Shown: positions 45,263 to 54,052 of the stretch, in pieces | Position numbering within the stretch: the first letter of the stretch is position 1 | Layout of the letters: every line of letters begins with the position of its first letter | NCBI GenBank assembly: GCA_910575435.1 | Contig: CAJTGI010000001.1 | Span: forward strand, 229,760 to 293,759 | DNA: 64,000 nucleotides | Direction of reading: 5' to 3' | From: Clostridiaceae bacterium | Lineage (GTDB): Bacteria; Bacillota; Clostridia; Lachnospirales; Lachnospiraceae | Program-made: the position numbers and the translations under genes | Notes under the pieces: generated by a model | Seen by the model: only the letters and a program-made list of their open reading frames with translations | Databases searched by the model: none | What the model was told of the DNA's origin: nothing

Positions 45263-46210
45263 TTATAGCATGAAATAAGCCACCATGGCGCACAAAATCT
45301 GCATGATTGTAAATCGAAATACCACCTGGGTATCCGACCATTTCCTCTCCTTCCTGGCATGGTCATGGAGGGGAGTCCTGGTATTCTTCAAAATGGCAAT
45401 CTTCAAGAAACGGAGCAGGAAGATTTTCACCAGCCCAATGCCGCCATCCACGATTAGAACTGCTGCCAGCAAAAGATAGATAAAGGGATGAGAAGATTTC
45501 ATCGCCACCACCGCGATATAAAACCCCAATGCCCTGGACCCCGCATCTCCCATCAGCATGCTGCTGGGCTTGGAATTGAAGCACAGATACGCCAGCAGAA
45601 TAGACACGAAAATCAGGCTGGATGCCGCATAACTTCCCAATTCTTCTGGGAAAAGCACTGCAAAAGAACTCAGAGACACGCAGCAGATGCAGGCGCACAG
45701 GCCATCCACTCCGTCCGAGCAGTTGGTCACATTGATGGATACCCAAATCAGAATCACTCCCAAGACAAAATATACGCCCACGGGAACATCCCAAGCCATG
45801 CTCCCTATATGAATAGACGTTCCGTTATAATTGATAAAATTCCACATGGTGAGAAGGGAAAGCACCAAATCAATAGCACCTTTTTTATAATCGCTCCAAG
45901 GATTCTTTGCCGCATCGTCAAGATAACCGCTTAGCATCATGGCAAACAGCAGGATGCAGTATACCACATACTCCCTGTCTATCGGAAGAAAAAGCAGAGT
46001 ACTCAAAATAAAGCCCCCGGTGAGAATCAGACCCACCCCCCGAATCTTTCCCTTAGACTGGGCGCCGTTGACCGCATACTCTCTCCCCTGATCCTTGGGC
46101 AAAAACGGAAAAGGAAATTTCAAGCATAAAAATGTCAGCAAAAAACCAAACAACACGCCCATCATGGCAATATGATTGGGCGTTATGTACTGAAATAACA
46201 TCCGATACAT
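45263..46210 (-). CDS. mraY: Phospho-MurNAc-pentapeptide transferase, MraY type
   Basis: The 315-residue membrane enzyme makes lipid I from UDP-MurNAc-pentapeptide and undecaprenyl phosphate. It has the paired aspartates in GYLDDAAK (about 98), NCSDGVDGL (about 167), the Asp of MGDAGSRALG (about 221) and the His-rich HDHARKERKWS (about 284). Ten membrane segments are expected. Unusually it stands alone, outside any mur/fts gene cluster, behind an extended -10 promoter and a long leader. The possibility that it is a second, specialised copy cannot be excluded. Confidence 0.88.
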   Translation of the reverse strand: MYRMLFQYITPNHIAMMGVLFGFLLTFLCLKFPFPFLPKDQGREYAVNGAQSKGKIRGVGLILTGGFILSTLLFLPIDREYVVYCILLFAMMLSGYLDDAAKNPWSDYKKGAIDLVLSLLTMWNFINYNGTSIHIGSMAWDVPVGVYFVLGVILIWVSINVTNCSDGVDGLCACICCVSLSSFAVLFPEELGSYAASSLIFVSILLAYLCFNSKPSSMLMGDAGSRALGFYIAVVAMKSSHPFIYLLLAAVLIVDGGIGLVKIFLLRFLKIAILKNTRTPLHDHARKERKWSDTQVVFRFTIMQILCAMVAYFML

Positions 46211-46413
46211 CTATAATCCCTACGCCTTTCTATATCCTGCCGCATATTATGCACGCAAAGCGCGCTATGCCACAGGTTCATGATTTGCAAGCGAAACCAG
46301 TTCGCCCTTTCCTTCGTATCAGCAAAAACATCATGACACTCTTTACCTTATCAAGATACTCCGCCACAAGGTCACGCTATTCTAGTCAAGAAATCTTAAG
46401 AACTACCTTTTTT

Positions 46414-46422
46414 ATTATAGCA
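46414..46422 (-). promoter_or_regulatory. Extended -10 promoter upstream of mraY
   Basis: TGCTATAAT on the minus strand is a perfect extended -10 element. The -35 position is not consensus. The leader to the mraY start would be about 200 bases. Confidence 0.5.
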
Positions 46423-46522
46423 TACTTTTTCATTTCTGCCTACAGAAACCTCCGACAAAGTGCGCATCAACGTAACAGTTCAGCCTTCCATAAAATGCGA
46501 GGATTTTTGACATGCTTTATGC

Positions 46523-46544
46523 AAAAGCCTGTATACAGGCTTTT
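46523..46544. terminator. 22-bp perfect palindrome with T-run
   Basis: The halves AAAAGCCTGTA and TACAGGCTTTT are exact complements and end in TTTTT on the plus strand and TTTTGC on the minus strand. It could stop transcription coming from folA. Confidence 0.55.
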
Positions 46545-46604
46545 TAAATATGAGTTTTACGGTGCCAATTTGCACGCTTTTTGTGCGAAATGTGTACAGC
46601 ATTT

Positions 46605-46734
46605 ATGCCACGGTTTCTGGCATGACCCAAGTTGCGAAGCAACTTGCAATATAAGTCCGTTAGGACTTATTATATCATCAACAGTGCTGAAAGCACTGCT
46701 GTGTAACTATGAAGCCGCAAGGCTGAATAGTTAC
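46605..46734. repeat. Array of five short perfect hairpins
   Basis: In order: ATGCCA/TGGCAT (46605-46623), CAAGTTGC-GAA-GCAACTTG (46628-46646), ATAAGTCC-GTTA-GGACTTAT (46651-46670), CAGTGCT-GAA-AGCACTG (46682-46698) and GTAACTAT...ATAGTTAC with an inner AGCC-GCAA-GGCT (46703-46734). Loops are three or four bases, two of them GAA, which gives very stable DNA or RNA mini-hairpins. Stems differ in sequence, so this is repetition of shape, not of sequence. Confidence 0.8.
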
Positions 46735-46753
46735 GCATCAGCATTACTATCCA

Positions 46754-47245
46754 TCATCTCTTCCTCTGGTAGATGGTAAAATAATATTCCAAGTCATAAT
46801 AGGTCTGCTCCTCGGAATCATGGGTCATCACCCAGTCCGGGTCTTCATCAAGATTGGGAAAGAAGGTGTCTGCCTCATATGTATAATCCACCTTAGTCAC
46901 ATAGGCAGTATCACAGTAGGGCAAGAACGCCCGGTACACATCCCCTCCCCCTATAATATACACATCCTGGGAGGGATAATCTCCCAGACGCTCCAAAGCC
47001 TCCTCCAGGCTGTGAACCACCACCCCGTCTCCATAGGCATAATCCCGCTTGCGAGTCAGGATCATATTCGTCCTGCCGGGCAATGTCGTTCCTCCCGGCA
47101 AACCCTCCATCGTCTTCCTGCCTCCCAGCACCACGCCCCCCATGGTCCTCTCCTTAAACATTCGCTTGTCTGCCGGAATGCTCACCAGAAGATCACCCCT
47201 GCAGCCAATGCCCCAGCCTGCGTCCACGCACACAATCAAATTCAT
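46754..47245 (-). CDS. folA: Dihydrofolate reductase
   Basis: The 163-residue enzyme reduces dihydrofolate with NADPH to supply tetrahydrofolate. The pattern MNLIVCVDAGWGIGCRGDLL with the catalytic acidic residue near 27, GRKTMEGLPG (about 42) and VYIIGGGDVYRAFLP (about 95) is diagnostic. GGGAGG inside the end of hflX serves its ATG, which starts two bases after the hflX stop. folA is therefore the third gene of the TPR lipoprotein-hflX-folA unit. Confidence 0.96.
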   Translation of the reverse strand: MNLIVCVDAGWGIGCRGDLLVSIPADKRMFKERTMGGVVLGGRKTMEGLPGGTTLPGRTNMILTRKRDYAYGDGVVVHSLEEALERLGDYPSQDVYIIGGGDVYRAFLPYCDTAYVTKVDYTYEADTFFPNLDEDPDWVMTHDSEEQTYYDLEYYFTIYQRKR

Positions 47246-47246
47246 T

Positions 47247-48530
47247 TTATTCCTCCCACGGTTCCTTCTTCACCTCTTCTTCCACGAAAAGATAGAGATA
47301 TTCCCTGTCCAGGTATGCCTTCACGTAAGTGCCCTCTGCCCGGTATTCCTCCTCCAAGACTTGCCCGTACTTTCGAAGTTGGTTCACCTTGCCGCCCTCT
47401 TCATAGGAGAACACCTTTTCCAGCAGGACTTTATCCTCCTTCAGCACATCGCTCACAGTGGATAGCATCTCCTCGACGCCCTGTCCGAATTTTGCAGAAA
47501 TGCGCACCGTCCTATCTGCAATCCCATCCTTTAACGGCTCCTGGGATTCATATCGGTCAATCTTATTGAAGGCTGTCACGATGGGCTTATCCTTCACATC
47601 CAACTTCTGCAGCGTCTGATACACCGTCTCCATCTGGTTGTCCATATCGGGATTGGAACAGTCCACCACATGAAGGATGGCATCCGCATACTTAGCCTCC
47701 TCCAAGGTACTGCGGAAAGCCTGAATCAGATGGTGGGGCAGTTTTCTGATAAATCCCACCGTATCCGTAAATAGAAGTTCCTCCCCATTCTCCAATTCCA
47801 GTTTCCTGGTAGTGGGGTCCAGCGTGGCGAAAAGCTTGTCCTCCGACAGTACGCCCGCCCCGGTAAGATGATTCAGGAGCGTGGACTTCCCCGCATTGGT
47901 ATAGCCCACGATTGCCACCACCGGCGTGGGATTCTCCTGCCGCTTCTTCCTGGTCACCTCCCGGTTTTTCTGCACCTGCTCCAATTCCCGTCGCACAAAG
48001 GTAATGCGTTCCTTAATGAGCCGCCTGTCCATCTCCAATTTCTGCTCTCCCGGTCCCCTGGTGCCGATACCGCCCCCCAGCCTGGATAATTCTGAGCGGC
48101 CGCCCACCAGATGGGATGCCCGATACCTCAGCTGGGCCAGCTCCACCTGCAATTTTCCCTCGCTAGTAGATGCCCGCCCAGCAAAGATATCCAATATCAT
48201 CACCGTGCGGTCAATCACCTTGACTTCCAGCTGTTCCTGCAGATTATTATACTGGGCAGGGGTCAGCTCATCATCGCATACCACCGTATCCGCCTGGCAT
48301 CTCTTCGCCATCTCCCGCACTTCTTGGATCTTTCCCTTGCCGATATAAGTGCCTGGGTGAATCCTCTCCCGGTTCTGTATCACTTTCCCCACCGTCACTG
48401 CACCGGCAGTCTGTCCCAATTCCTCCAGCTCCTCCAGGGACTGTTCCACCTCCTCCGTGTCAGAGGTGGCCACCCCTACCAATAGAATCCGCTCCTCTCT
48501 CTCTGCCGTATCATATAATGTCTCCGCCAC
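47247..48530 (-). CDS. hflX: Ribosome-rescue GTPase HflX
   Basis: This 427-residue GTPase splits stalled ribosomes. The HflX N-terminal domain (about 1-190) contains GTYIGKGKIQEV and LSRLGGGIGTRGPGE. The G domain follows with G1 GYTNAGKSTLLN (about 208), G3 DTVGFIRKLPHHL (about 256) and G4 FNKID (about 323), and there is a C-terminal extension. The start is GTG, preceded by GGAGG that overlaps the stop of the TPR lipoprotein gene, so translation is coupled. Confidence 0.96.
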   Translation of the reverse strand: MAETLYDTAEREERILLVGVATSDTEEVEQSLEELEELGQTAGAVTVGKVIQNRERIHPGTYIGKGKIQEVREMAKRCQADTVVCDDELTPAQYNNLQEQLEVKVIDRTVMILDIFAGRASTSEGKLQVELAQLRYRASHLVGGRSELSRLGGGIGTRGPGEQKLEMDRRLIKERITFVRRELEQVQKNREVTRKKRQENPTPVVAIVGYTNAGKSTLLNHLTGAGVLSEDKLFATLDPTTRKLELENGEELLFTDTVGFIRKLPHHLIQAFRSTLEEAKYADAILHVVDCSNPDMDNQMETVYQTLQKLDVKDKPIVTAFNKIDRYESQEPLKDGIADRTVRISAKFGQGVEEMLSTVSDVLKEDKVLLEKVFSYEEGGKVNQLRKYGQVLEEEYRAEGTYVKAYLDREYLYLFVEEEVKKEPWEE

Positions 48531-48539
48531 AAACGCCTC

Positions 48540-49715
48540 CTATTTCATCCTAGTCTTAATAAATGAAAGTTCCTTCTTCATTTCCCCATCCCCCGGAAAT
48601 CGCTTAACATATTCCCGGGCAGTCTCCAATGCCTCCTCATACTTCTTCTGTTTCTCGTAGAGGATAACTTGACTTTTCTGCAGTCCCGGCTCCGCCTCGG
48701 TCATGCCCCGCTCCATGCCTTGATTCAGATAATCCTGGGCTTTTTCATATGCCTCCTGTTCCATCATTGCCAGTGCCAGCTGATTATATACCTCTGCGTC
48801 TAGATTTTCCTCATTTTCCTTAATATATGCCAGAAAACGTTCCTCCGCATCCTGATAATCCTTCTCCTCCATGGACAACACGCCCAGATAATACAGGCTT
48901 TCCGGGCAGTTTCCATCATAAGCCATCTGCATATATTTCCTGGCTGATGCCATATCCTTCTTGCAGTAATATGCCCTGCCCACGGCCAGGGCGTTGGATG
49001 CCTTCTTCGTATTCCAGCCAAGCACCTCGTCCAACGCTTTTTCTGCCGATTCCGCCTCTCCCATCAGATTGTACAATCGGTATAAGGCAAAATGGGCAGT
49101 ACCCTCCTCCTTTTCCTCCTCGGCTATCTTCTCATAAGTTTTGGCTGCATCTTTTCTTTGTCCCAGTTTTTCCTGAACATTTGCCAATTCATAATATGCC
49201 TGCCAGTCCTTCTTATTTTCCTTGATTATCTCTTGGAGAATCTCCCCTGCCTCCTCATACTTTCCCTGATTTTTCAAGCACACGGCCTTGGTGTAGCCAA
49301 TATCGGCATCCATATCTCCAAGAAGATCTATCTTAAGAGCCTTATCGCAGTATGCAAGCGCCTGCTCGCACTCTCCCATGCCAGAAAGCCCCAGCGCATT
49401 TCCATAATAAAACTGCTTCTTATCTTCCTTGGCGGCAGATTCCTTCAACTTGTCCATGGCATTCTCAAACACCTTGACCCCATCCTCATATTTTCCCATA
49501 TGAATATACGCCATGCCGCATCCAATGTGATAATCCGAAACCTCCCCATCTTCTTTTATGGCCTGCTGAAACTTGGACAGCGCCTTCTCGTACTTGCCGC
49601 TCTCCGCCAGCTTCATCCCTTCCTGGTATGCAGACTCCCCCTTTCCGCATCCTGCAAGCAATAGCACCGCTACGAGGGTACCCGTCTTAATCATCCATCC
49701 TAATCTTTCCATCAT
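48540..49715 (-). CDS. TPR-repeat lipoprotein
   Basis: The 391-residue protein begins with a lipoprotein signal ending in lipobox LLAGC (near residue 23), so it is tethered outside the membrane. The rest is about ten tetratricopeptide repeats of 34 residues (for example SGKYEKALSKFQQAI, QGKYEEAGEILQEII), a fold for protein-protein contacts. The partner is unknown. It is the first gene of the unit with hflX and folA. Two ATG codons in a row, 49715 and 49712, are possible starts. Confidence 0.88.
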   Translation of the reverse strand: MMERLGWMIKTGTLVAVLLLAGCGKGESAYQEGMKLAESGKYEKALSKFQQAIKEDGEVSDYHIGCGMAYIHMGKYEDGVKVFENAMDKLKESAAKEDKKQFYYGNALGLSGMGECEQALAYCDKALKIDLLGDMDADIGYTKAVCLKNQGKYEEAGEILQEIIKENKKDWQAYYELANVQEKLGQRKDAAKTYEKIAEEEKEEGTAHFALYRLYNLMGEAESAEKALDEVLGWNTKKASNALAVGRAYYCKKDMASARKYMQMAYDGNCPESLYYLGVLSMEEKDYQDAEERFLAYIKENEENLDAEVYNQLALAMMEQEAYEKAQDYLNQGMERGMTEAEPGLQKSQVILYEKQKKYEEALETAREYVKRFPGDGEMKKELSFIKTRMK

Positions 49716-49780
49716 ATCAAGCAAACCTCTTCTTTTTCTATATATTGCAATGAGCATACTGGCTCTCTTAGATATAACCG

Positions 49781-50503
49781 CTAATCACGGTAGCTCTTTT
49801 TCAGAAATGCTTCATAAGTCTTGACAAGAATCTTTCTCCCTGACTTGCGAATGGGTATCACGTCATCGTTTAGCATAATAAAATCTGAATCAATCAGTCC
49901 TGCCACGAATCCCATATTTACCAAGTAGCTCTGATGGCATCGCAAAAAGCCATCGTCCTGAATCTGACTCTCAAAATAATCTAATTTGCCATATACCTTC
50001 ACATCTCCCTGATTGGTTGTATGAATATAAACCACCTTGTTATCCGACTCCATATAAATGATATCTTTATAGGGAATAATGACCGGCTTCCTCTTGGACT
50101 TCACCTGGATGAAATTCCGATTCTCCTGGGGATGCCGCTGCACGTAATAATCAATCAATGCGCCAATCTTGGCCGATTCATATGGTTTGAGCAAATACCC
50201 CAACGAGTGGATTTCATAAGCGGCAATGGCAAAATCCTTGCTGGAAGTGCAATATATGATCTCCACCATCTGATCCAGTTCCCGAATTTTCTTTCCCGCC
50301 TCCATTCCATTAATCTCCCCCATAAGAATGTCTAAAAAAATCAAATCATAGGGCCGGCTGCTGTAACCCGTCACCAAGCTCTCTCCGCTTTCGTATGTAT
50401 CAATGCGAAACTCCAGCCCTCTGTCCGACATAAGCAGGGAGATGATCTTATAGAGCAATTCCCTGTCCATCCTGCTGTCCTCGCAAATTGCAACCTCAAT
50501 CAT
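49781..50503 (-). CDS. LytTR-type response regulator
   Basis: The 240-residue regulator has a receiver (1-120; acidic ICEDS, phospho-Asp in LIFLDILMGEINGME, Lys in YLLKPY) and a LytTR DNA-binding domain (about 135-240; IIPYKDIIYMESDNKVVYIH, FLRCHQSYLVN). AgrA- and LytR-like members control secretion, bacteriocin or autolysis genes. No sensor kinase is adjacent, so it is an orphan in this window. The ATG at 50503 follows AAGGAG at about 10 bases. Confidence 0.92.
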   Translation of the reverse strand: MIEVAICEDSRMDRELLYKIISLLMSDRGLEFRIDTYESGESLVTGYSSRPYDLIFLDILMGEINGMEAGKKIRELDQMVEIIYCTSSKDFAIAAYEIHSLGYLLKPYESAKIGALIDYYVQRHPQENRNFIQVKSKRKPVIIPYKDIIYMESDNKVVYIHTTNQGDVKVYGKLDYFESQIQDDGFLRCHQSYLVNMGFVAGLIDSDFIMLNDDVIPIRKSGRKILVKTYEAFLKKSYRD

Positions 50504-50551
50504 TTTGATAAATTCTCCTTCATGCACACTAGTACAATGAATATTAAGCAT

Positions 50552-50604
50552 CTGATATATTCACGCAGAATAGTATTCGTTGTGCTAGCACCGTGAATAG
50601 TAAC
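50552..50604 (+). repeat. Short degenerate member of the repeat family (D)
   Basis: It ends with the perfect right terminus GTGAATAGTAAC and contains TTCGTTGTGCTAGCAC, close to the TCGTTGTGCTTGCAC of copies A and B. The left end (ATATATTCACGC) is degenerate and no target duplication is seen. Confidence 0.45.
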
Positions 50605-50622
50605 AATAGTCACAGTATACGT

Positions 50623-50656
50623 GAAAAAAAGAGCGAATGCAAGTGCATTCACTCTT
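50623..50656 (-). terminator. Terminator of the TM2 protein gene
   Basis: GAGTGAATGCA and TGCATTCGCTC form the stem on the minus strand with one mismatch, followed by TTTTTTTCAC. It starts about 20 bases after the stop. Confidence 0.85.
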
Positions 50657-50673
50657 TTGCGCGCAATTTCTCA

Positions 50674-51081
50674 TCAATCCTTCAAAGGAATTCCCCTGGC
50701 ATCCTTATCCATGCTTCCCGTCAGGATCATAATTCCCTCAACCAATCCCCAAATTCCTGAAGCTACAGACAATATACCGCAGGAAAGTACTGTAATCAAA
50801 AGTTGCGCCACTGCCTTTCCAGTATATCCCAAATAAAAGTTATGTACGCCAAAGCATCCTAGGAAAATCCCCAGCAATCCGGCCGCAATCTTAGACTTCT
50901 GCTCTCCCTGAGGAATCGGCTGTGCCAAAAGCACGCCACAACTGGTGCATGTCGCTGCCCCAGGCATGGTTGCCTGACCGCAATTCGGGCAATAACTGAT
51001 TCCATTTCCCGCTGCCACGCCGCACTTTACGCAGACAGCGGCATTATTATCCATCTCATTTCCACAATTTCTACAATACAT
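50674..51081 (-). CDS. TM2-domain membrane protein with two zinc ribbons
   Basis: The 135-residue protein starts with two CxxC...CxxC ribbons (MYCRNCGNEM...CVKCG and YCPNCGQ...CTSCG). These are followed by a TM2 domain (about 68-130) with the family motif GVHNFYLGYTGKAVAQLL between two membrane helices. The function of bacterial TM2 proteins is unknown. GGAGG precedes ATG 51081. Confidence 0.88.
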   Translation of the reverse strand: MYCRNCGNEMDNNAAVCVKCGVAAGNGISYCPNCGQATMPGAATCTSCGVLLAQPIPQGEQKSKIAAGLLGIFLGCFGVHNFYLGYTGKAVAQLLITVLSCGILSVASGIWGLVEGIMILTGSMDKDARGIPLKD

Positions 51082-51164
51082 GGTAACTCCTCCACTTCGC
51101 ATTTGCTATAGATTCTTAATGTCTTGATTTATTATAACAGAGCATTCTTTATATTGCAACTGCT

Positions 51165-51211
51165 GTTACTATTCGCAGTTCTTTCCTTCTCTACAGGCTG
51201 TGAATAGTGAC
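51165..51211 (+). repeat. 47-bp mini-element of the repeat family (E)
   Basis: GTTACTATTCGCAG and CTGTGAATAGTGAC (12 of 14 bases inverted) enclose only 19 bases. The flanks agree poorly, so no target duplication is claimed. Confidence 0.6.
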
Positions 51212-51227
51212 AGAAGCTATTGCCAGC

Positions 51228-52412
51228 CTATACCAATCTCGCAGTCTCCCTTGCGATGGCAAGCTCCTCATTGGTGGGAACCACCCACACCTGCACTTTG
51301 CTCTCCGGAGTGGTGAGACACATCTCCTCCCCCATGGTGGAGTCCCACTGGGCATTTTTATCCACGCCGATGGCTCCAAGGCCATCCAGAATCATTTTGC
51401 GAATCAATAAATTATTTTCTCCCGCTCCGGCAGTAAGAGCGATGGCATCCGCGCCGCCTAATGCAACGAAATACGCCCCGATATATTTCAACACCCGGTA
51501 CACCATGACATCAATGGCATTTTTTGCATTCTCATCCCCATTTTCCATGGCCTCAATCAGGTCTCGGTAATCATTGGATACCCCAGACAGTCCCAGCGCT
51601 CCAGACTTTTTATTCAAAATCTCCGTCATCTCCTCCACGGAGATGCCTTCCTTCTTGCAGATATATTCAATAATGGCCGGATCGATATCCCCTGAGCGGG
51701 TTCCCATCAGCAGACCTTCCAGAGGCGTCATTCCCATGCTGGTATCCACGCTCTTCCCATCCCGGATGGCTGATATGCTGGCCCCGCTTCCGATATGGCA
51801 GACAATCATCTTGGAATGAGTTTTATCCAGCCCCGCCAATTCTGCCAGGCGGTCAGACACGTAACTGTGGCTCGTCCCATGGAACCCATAGCGGCGCACG
51901 CCATACTTCTCATAGTATTCTTTCGGCAGCCCGTAGAGGTACGCCTTCTTCGGCATGGTCTGATGGAACGCCGTGTCAAACACTGCCACGTTAGGCACGC
52001 TCGGCATTACTTCCTGGCATGCCCGCACTCCCAGAAGATTGGCAGGATTGTGCAGCGGAGCCAAATCATTGCAGGACTCAATGGCATGAATCACCTCGTC
52101 CGTAATCACCACGGAAGAAGAGAATTTCTCCCCGCCGTGCACCAGACGATGTCCTACCGCATTGATCTCCTCAAGGGATTTCAGCACGCCAATCTTTTCA
52201 TCTAACAGAATATCCAGAACCGTCTTAATCGCCACCTCATGGTTCGGCAGATCTACTTCCCTCTCAATCTTTTCCTCACCCTTTTTATAGACCAGAGCCC
52301 CGTCCAGCCCTATCCTCTCGCACAATCCCGATGCGCTCACCGCCTCGGTCTTAGAATCAATCAACTGAAACTTTAGGGAAGAACTCCCGCAATTCACAAC
52401 TAATATCTGCAT
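51228..52412 (-). CDS. ackA: Acetate kinase
   Basis: The 394-residue enzyme converts acetyl phosphate and ADP to acetate and ATP, the energy-yielding end of acetate fermentation. It has the start MQILVVNCGSSSLKFQLID, HRLVHGGEKF (about 87), FDTAFHQTMP (about 145), GFHGTSHSYVS (about 173) and GSGASISAI (about 207). AGAGGG precedes the ATG. phosphotransacetylase (pta) is not adjacent. It has its own promoter and is divergent from tmcAL. Confidence 0.98.
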   Translation of the reverse strand: MQILVVNCGSSSLKFQLIDSKTEAVSASGLCERIGLDGALVYKKGEEKIEREVDLPNHEVAIKTVLDILLDEKIGVLKSLEEINAVGHRLVHGGEKFSSSVVITDEVIHAIESCNDLAPLHNPANLLGVRACQEVMPSVPNVAVFDTAFHQTMPKKAYLYGLPKEYYEKYGVRRYGFHGTSHSYVSDRLAELAGLDKTHSKMIVCHIGSGASISAIRDGKSVDTSMGMTPLEGLLMGTRSGDIDPAIIEYICKKEGISVEEMTEILNKKSGALGLSGVSNDYRDLIEAMENGDENAKNAIDVMVYRVLKYIGAYFVALGGADAIALTAGAGENNLLIRKMILDGLGAIGVDKNAQWDSTMGEEMCLTTPESKVQVWVVPTNEELAIARETARLV

Positions 52413-52531
52413 TTTTGCCCTCTTTCTGCCTTTTTCGGCTATGTATTTTCACCGATCCCTTCCGGCGCCAGCCATGTCCTCTGAAACTTCCAGCATCCTC
52501 ACTTTGGCGCCGCAAACTCAAAAACGATTCT

Positions 52532-52560
52532 ATTGTAACCTTTTTTGCGAAAATATGCAA
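52532..52560 (-). promoter_or_regulatory. Promoter of ackA
   Basis: TTGCAT and TACAAT are separated by 17 bases on the minus strand. The leader to the ATG is about 113 bases. Confidence 0.6.
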
Positions 52561-52609
52561 CTTCTCAGGAAGAATATTATCTATAATTTTGTAACCAATC
52601 TCTACTGCT

Positions 52610-52685
52610 CGCAGTGATTTCCGGAAATAGACTAAAATCGCTTGGCTCGCACATAATATTCTGGTTCTTTTCGAGAAATTTGCTT
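52610..52685 (+). repeat. Decayed internal part of the repeat family (J)
   Basis: The stretch with AAAATCGCTTGGCTCGCACATA and then ATATTCTGG...TTCGAGAAAT aligns with the hairpin segment of copies A and B (AGAATCGTTGTGCTTGCACATA), but the pairing is largely lost. The tmcAL promoter starts at its right edge. Confidence 0.45.
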
Positions 52686-52707
52686 TTTTTCTTATACTTG
52701 CTACAAT
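52680..52707 (+). promoter_or_regulatory. Promoter of tmcAL
   Basis: TTGCTT is followed after 16 bases by TACAAT, about 40 bases before the ATG. Confidence 0.5.
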
Positions 52708-52745
52708 GTAACTATTCAGAATCATGCAGAAAGGAATCATAACCC

Positions 52746-54050
52746 ATGGAACAGCCAATCAAAACCCTGGGCATCATTGCCGAATACAATCCATTCCACA
52801 ACGGACACCGATACCAGATAGAAGAAATCAAGAGACGTACCGGAGCCAAAATCATCATTGCAGTGATGGGTGGGAATTTCCTTCAGCGGGGAACCCCCGC
52901 CATGGCAGACAAATACCTCCGCACGGAAATGGCCCTCTCCTGCGGCGCGGACTTTGTATTCGAACTACCTGCCGTGTTCGCCACTGCCAGTGCGGAATCC
53001 TTTGCCTACGGAGGCATCAGCCTGCTGCACCAGATGGGATGCGTGGACGGGATCTGTTTTGGCAGCGAATGCGGCGATTTGGCTCCCCTGTCCGCCATCG
53101 CTGACTTTCTGCAGCAGGAGCCGGAGGATTATCGGAAACAACTGTGCTCCCTCATATCCACAGGCCTCTCCTATCCCGCCGCCAGAGAGAGGCTGCTAAC
53201 CCGGCACTTTCCAGAAATATTCCAAGCCCATCCCGATTTGCTTGCCGCCCCCAACAACATCCTCGCCATCGAATACCTGAAAGCATTGAGACAATTAGGC
53301 AGCCCCATGGTTCCCCTCACCATTCCCCGCAGCGATCTGGGATACCATGCGGAGGATGCAAAGGGACAATTTCTCTCCGCCTCCGCCATCCGAAATCTTA
53401 TAGAAAATGTGAATGAAGCGATGGCAGATGCATCTCTGTCCAGATATCTCCCAGAAGATGTGCAATCCATTCTGGCAAATCACAGGGAGCGTTTCCCCCT
53501 CACAGTGGATGATTTTTCTGAATATCTCTTCTATAGCCTAGCCTCCCTGGAAGAATCCCAGGCTCTATCCCTATCTGACATGTCCCCGGATCTATGGAAC
53601 AGAATCAAGGGGGGGCGTTCAGAGTTTCGGGATTATTCATCCTTCATCAGCCTGTTAAAATCTAAGCAGTATACCCACAGCCGCATATCCCGCGTATTGT
53701 GCCATATTCTGCTTCAAATTAAAAAAGAATATCTGCAAAGCCCCTCCAGCGGACAGAAAATCCCCGCCCTATATGGGAGAATACTGGGCCTCCGCACGGA
53801 AAATAGTGCTTTTCTGCGGAATATCCAGCATTTTCCACTAATCAATAAGGCGGCAAACGGAGAACAGATTCTAGAAAACTTTGCGGAAGAAGAAATCCCA
53901 TCCCCCGCAGAACGGCAAACCTACCTGCACTTGGCAAAGGCACACCTACAGGTAGATTTCAATGCCGCCGCCCTATATCGCAGGGCCCTGTACCACAAAA
54001 AGGGCACCATGCTTCCAGAGGAACGCCGCGCTGGCATCATCCGCCTATAA
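52746..54050 (+). CDS. tmcAL: tRNA(Met) cytidine acetate ligase
   Basis: The 434-residue protein matches TmcAL (YlbM): nucleotidyltransferase start GIIAEYNPFHNGHRYQIEEI, MGGNFLQRGTPAMADKYLRTEMAL (about 40) and DLGYHAEDAKGQFLSASAIR (about 197). The enzyme activates acetate with ATP and acetylates the wobble cytidine of elongator tRNA-Met. GAAAGG precedes the ATG. It is divergent from acetate kinase, whose product is its substrate, and converges with recG with only two bases between the stops. Confidence 0.96.
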   Translation: MEQPIKTLGIIAEYNPFHNGHRYQIEEIKRRTGAKIIIAVMGGNFLQRGTPAMADKYLRTEMALSCGADFVFELPAVFATASAESFAYGGISLLHQMGCVDGICFGSECGDLAPLSAIADFLQQEPEDYRKQLCSLISTGLSYPAARERLLTRHFPEIFQAHPDLLAAPNNILAIEYLKALRQLGSPMVPLTIPRSDLGYHAEDAKGQFLSASAIRNLIENVNEAMADASLSRYLPEDVQSILANHRERFPLTVDDFSEYLFYSLASLEESQALSLSDMSPDLWNRIKGGRSEFRDYSSFISLLKSKQYTHSRISRVLCHILLQIKKEYLQSPSSGQKIPALYGRILGLRTENSAFLRNIQHFPLINKAANGEQILENFAEEEIPSPAERQTYLHLAKAHLQVDFNAAALYRRALYHKKGTMLPEERRAGIIRL

Positions 54051-54052
54051 AA

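Larger units (their letters stand above)
46211..46753. other. Gap of 540 bases between mraY and folA
   Basis: No gene is supported. It holds the mraY leader and promoter at 46211-46422, a palindrome at 46523-46544 and the hairpin array at 46605-46734. A plus-strand open frame crossing it is made up of these palindromes and has no ribosome binding site. Confidence 0.6.

Noticed and set aside
46132-46779. Plus-strand open frame of 215 codons spanning the mraY start and the hairpin array
   Set aside because: It translates palindromes and the mraY leader, lacks a ribosome binding site and resembles no protein.
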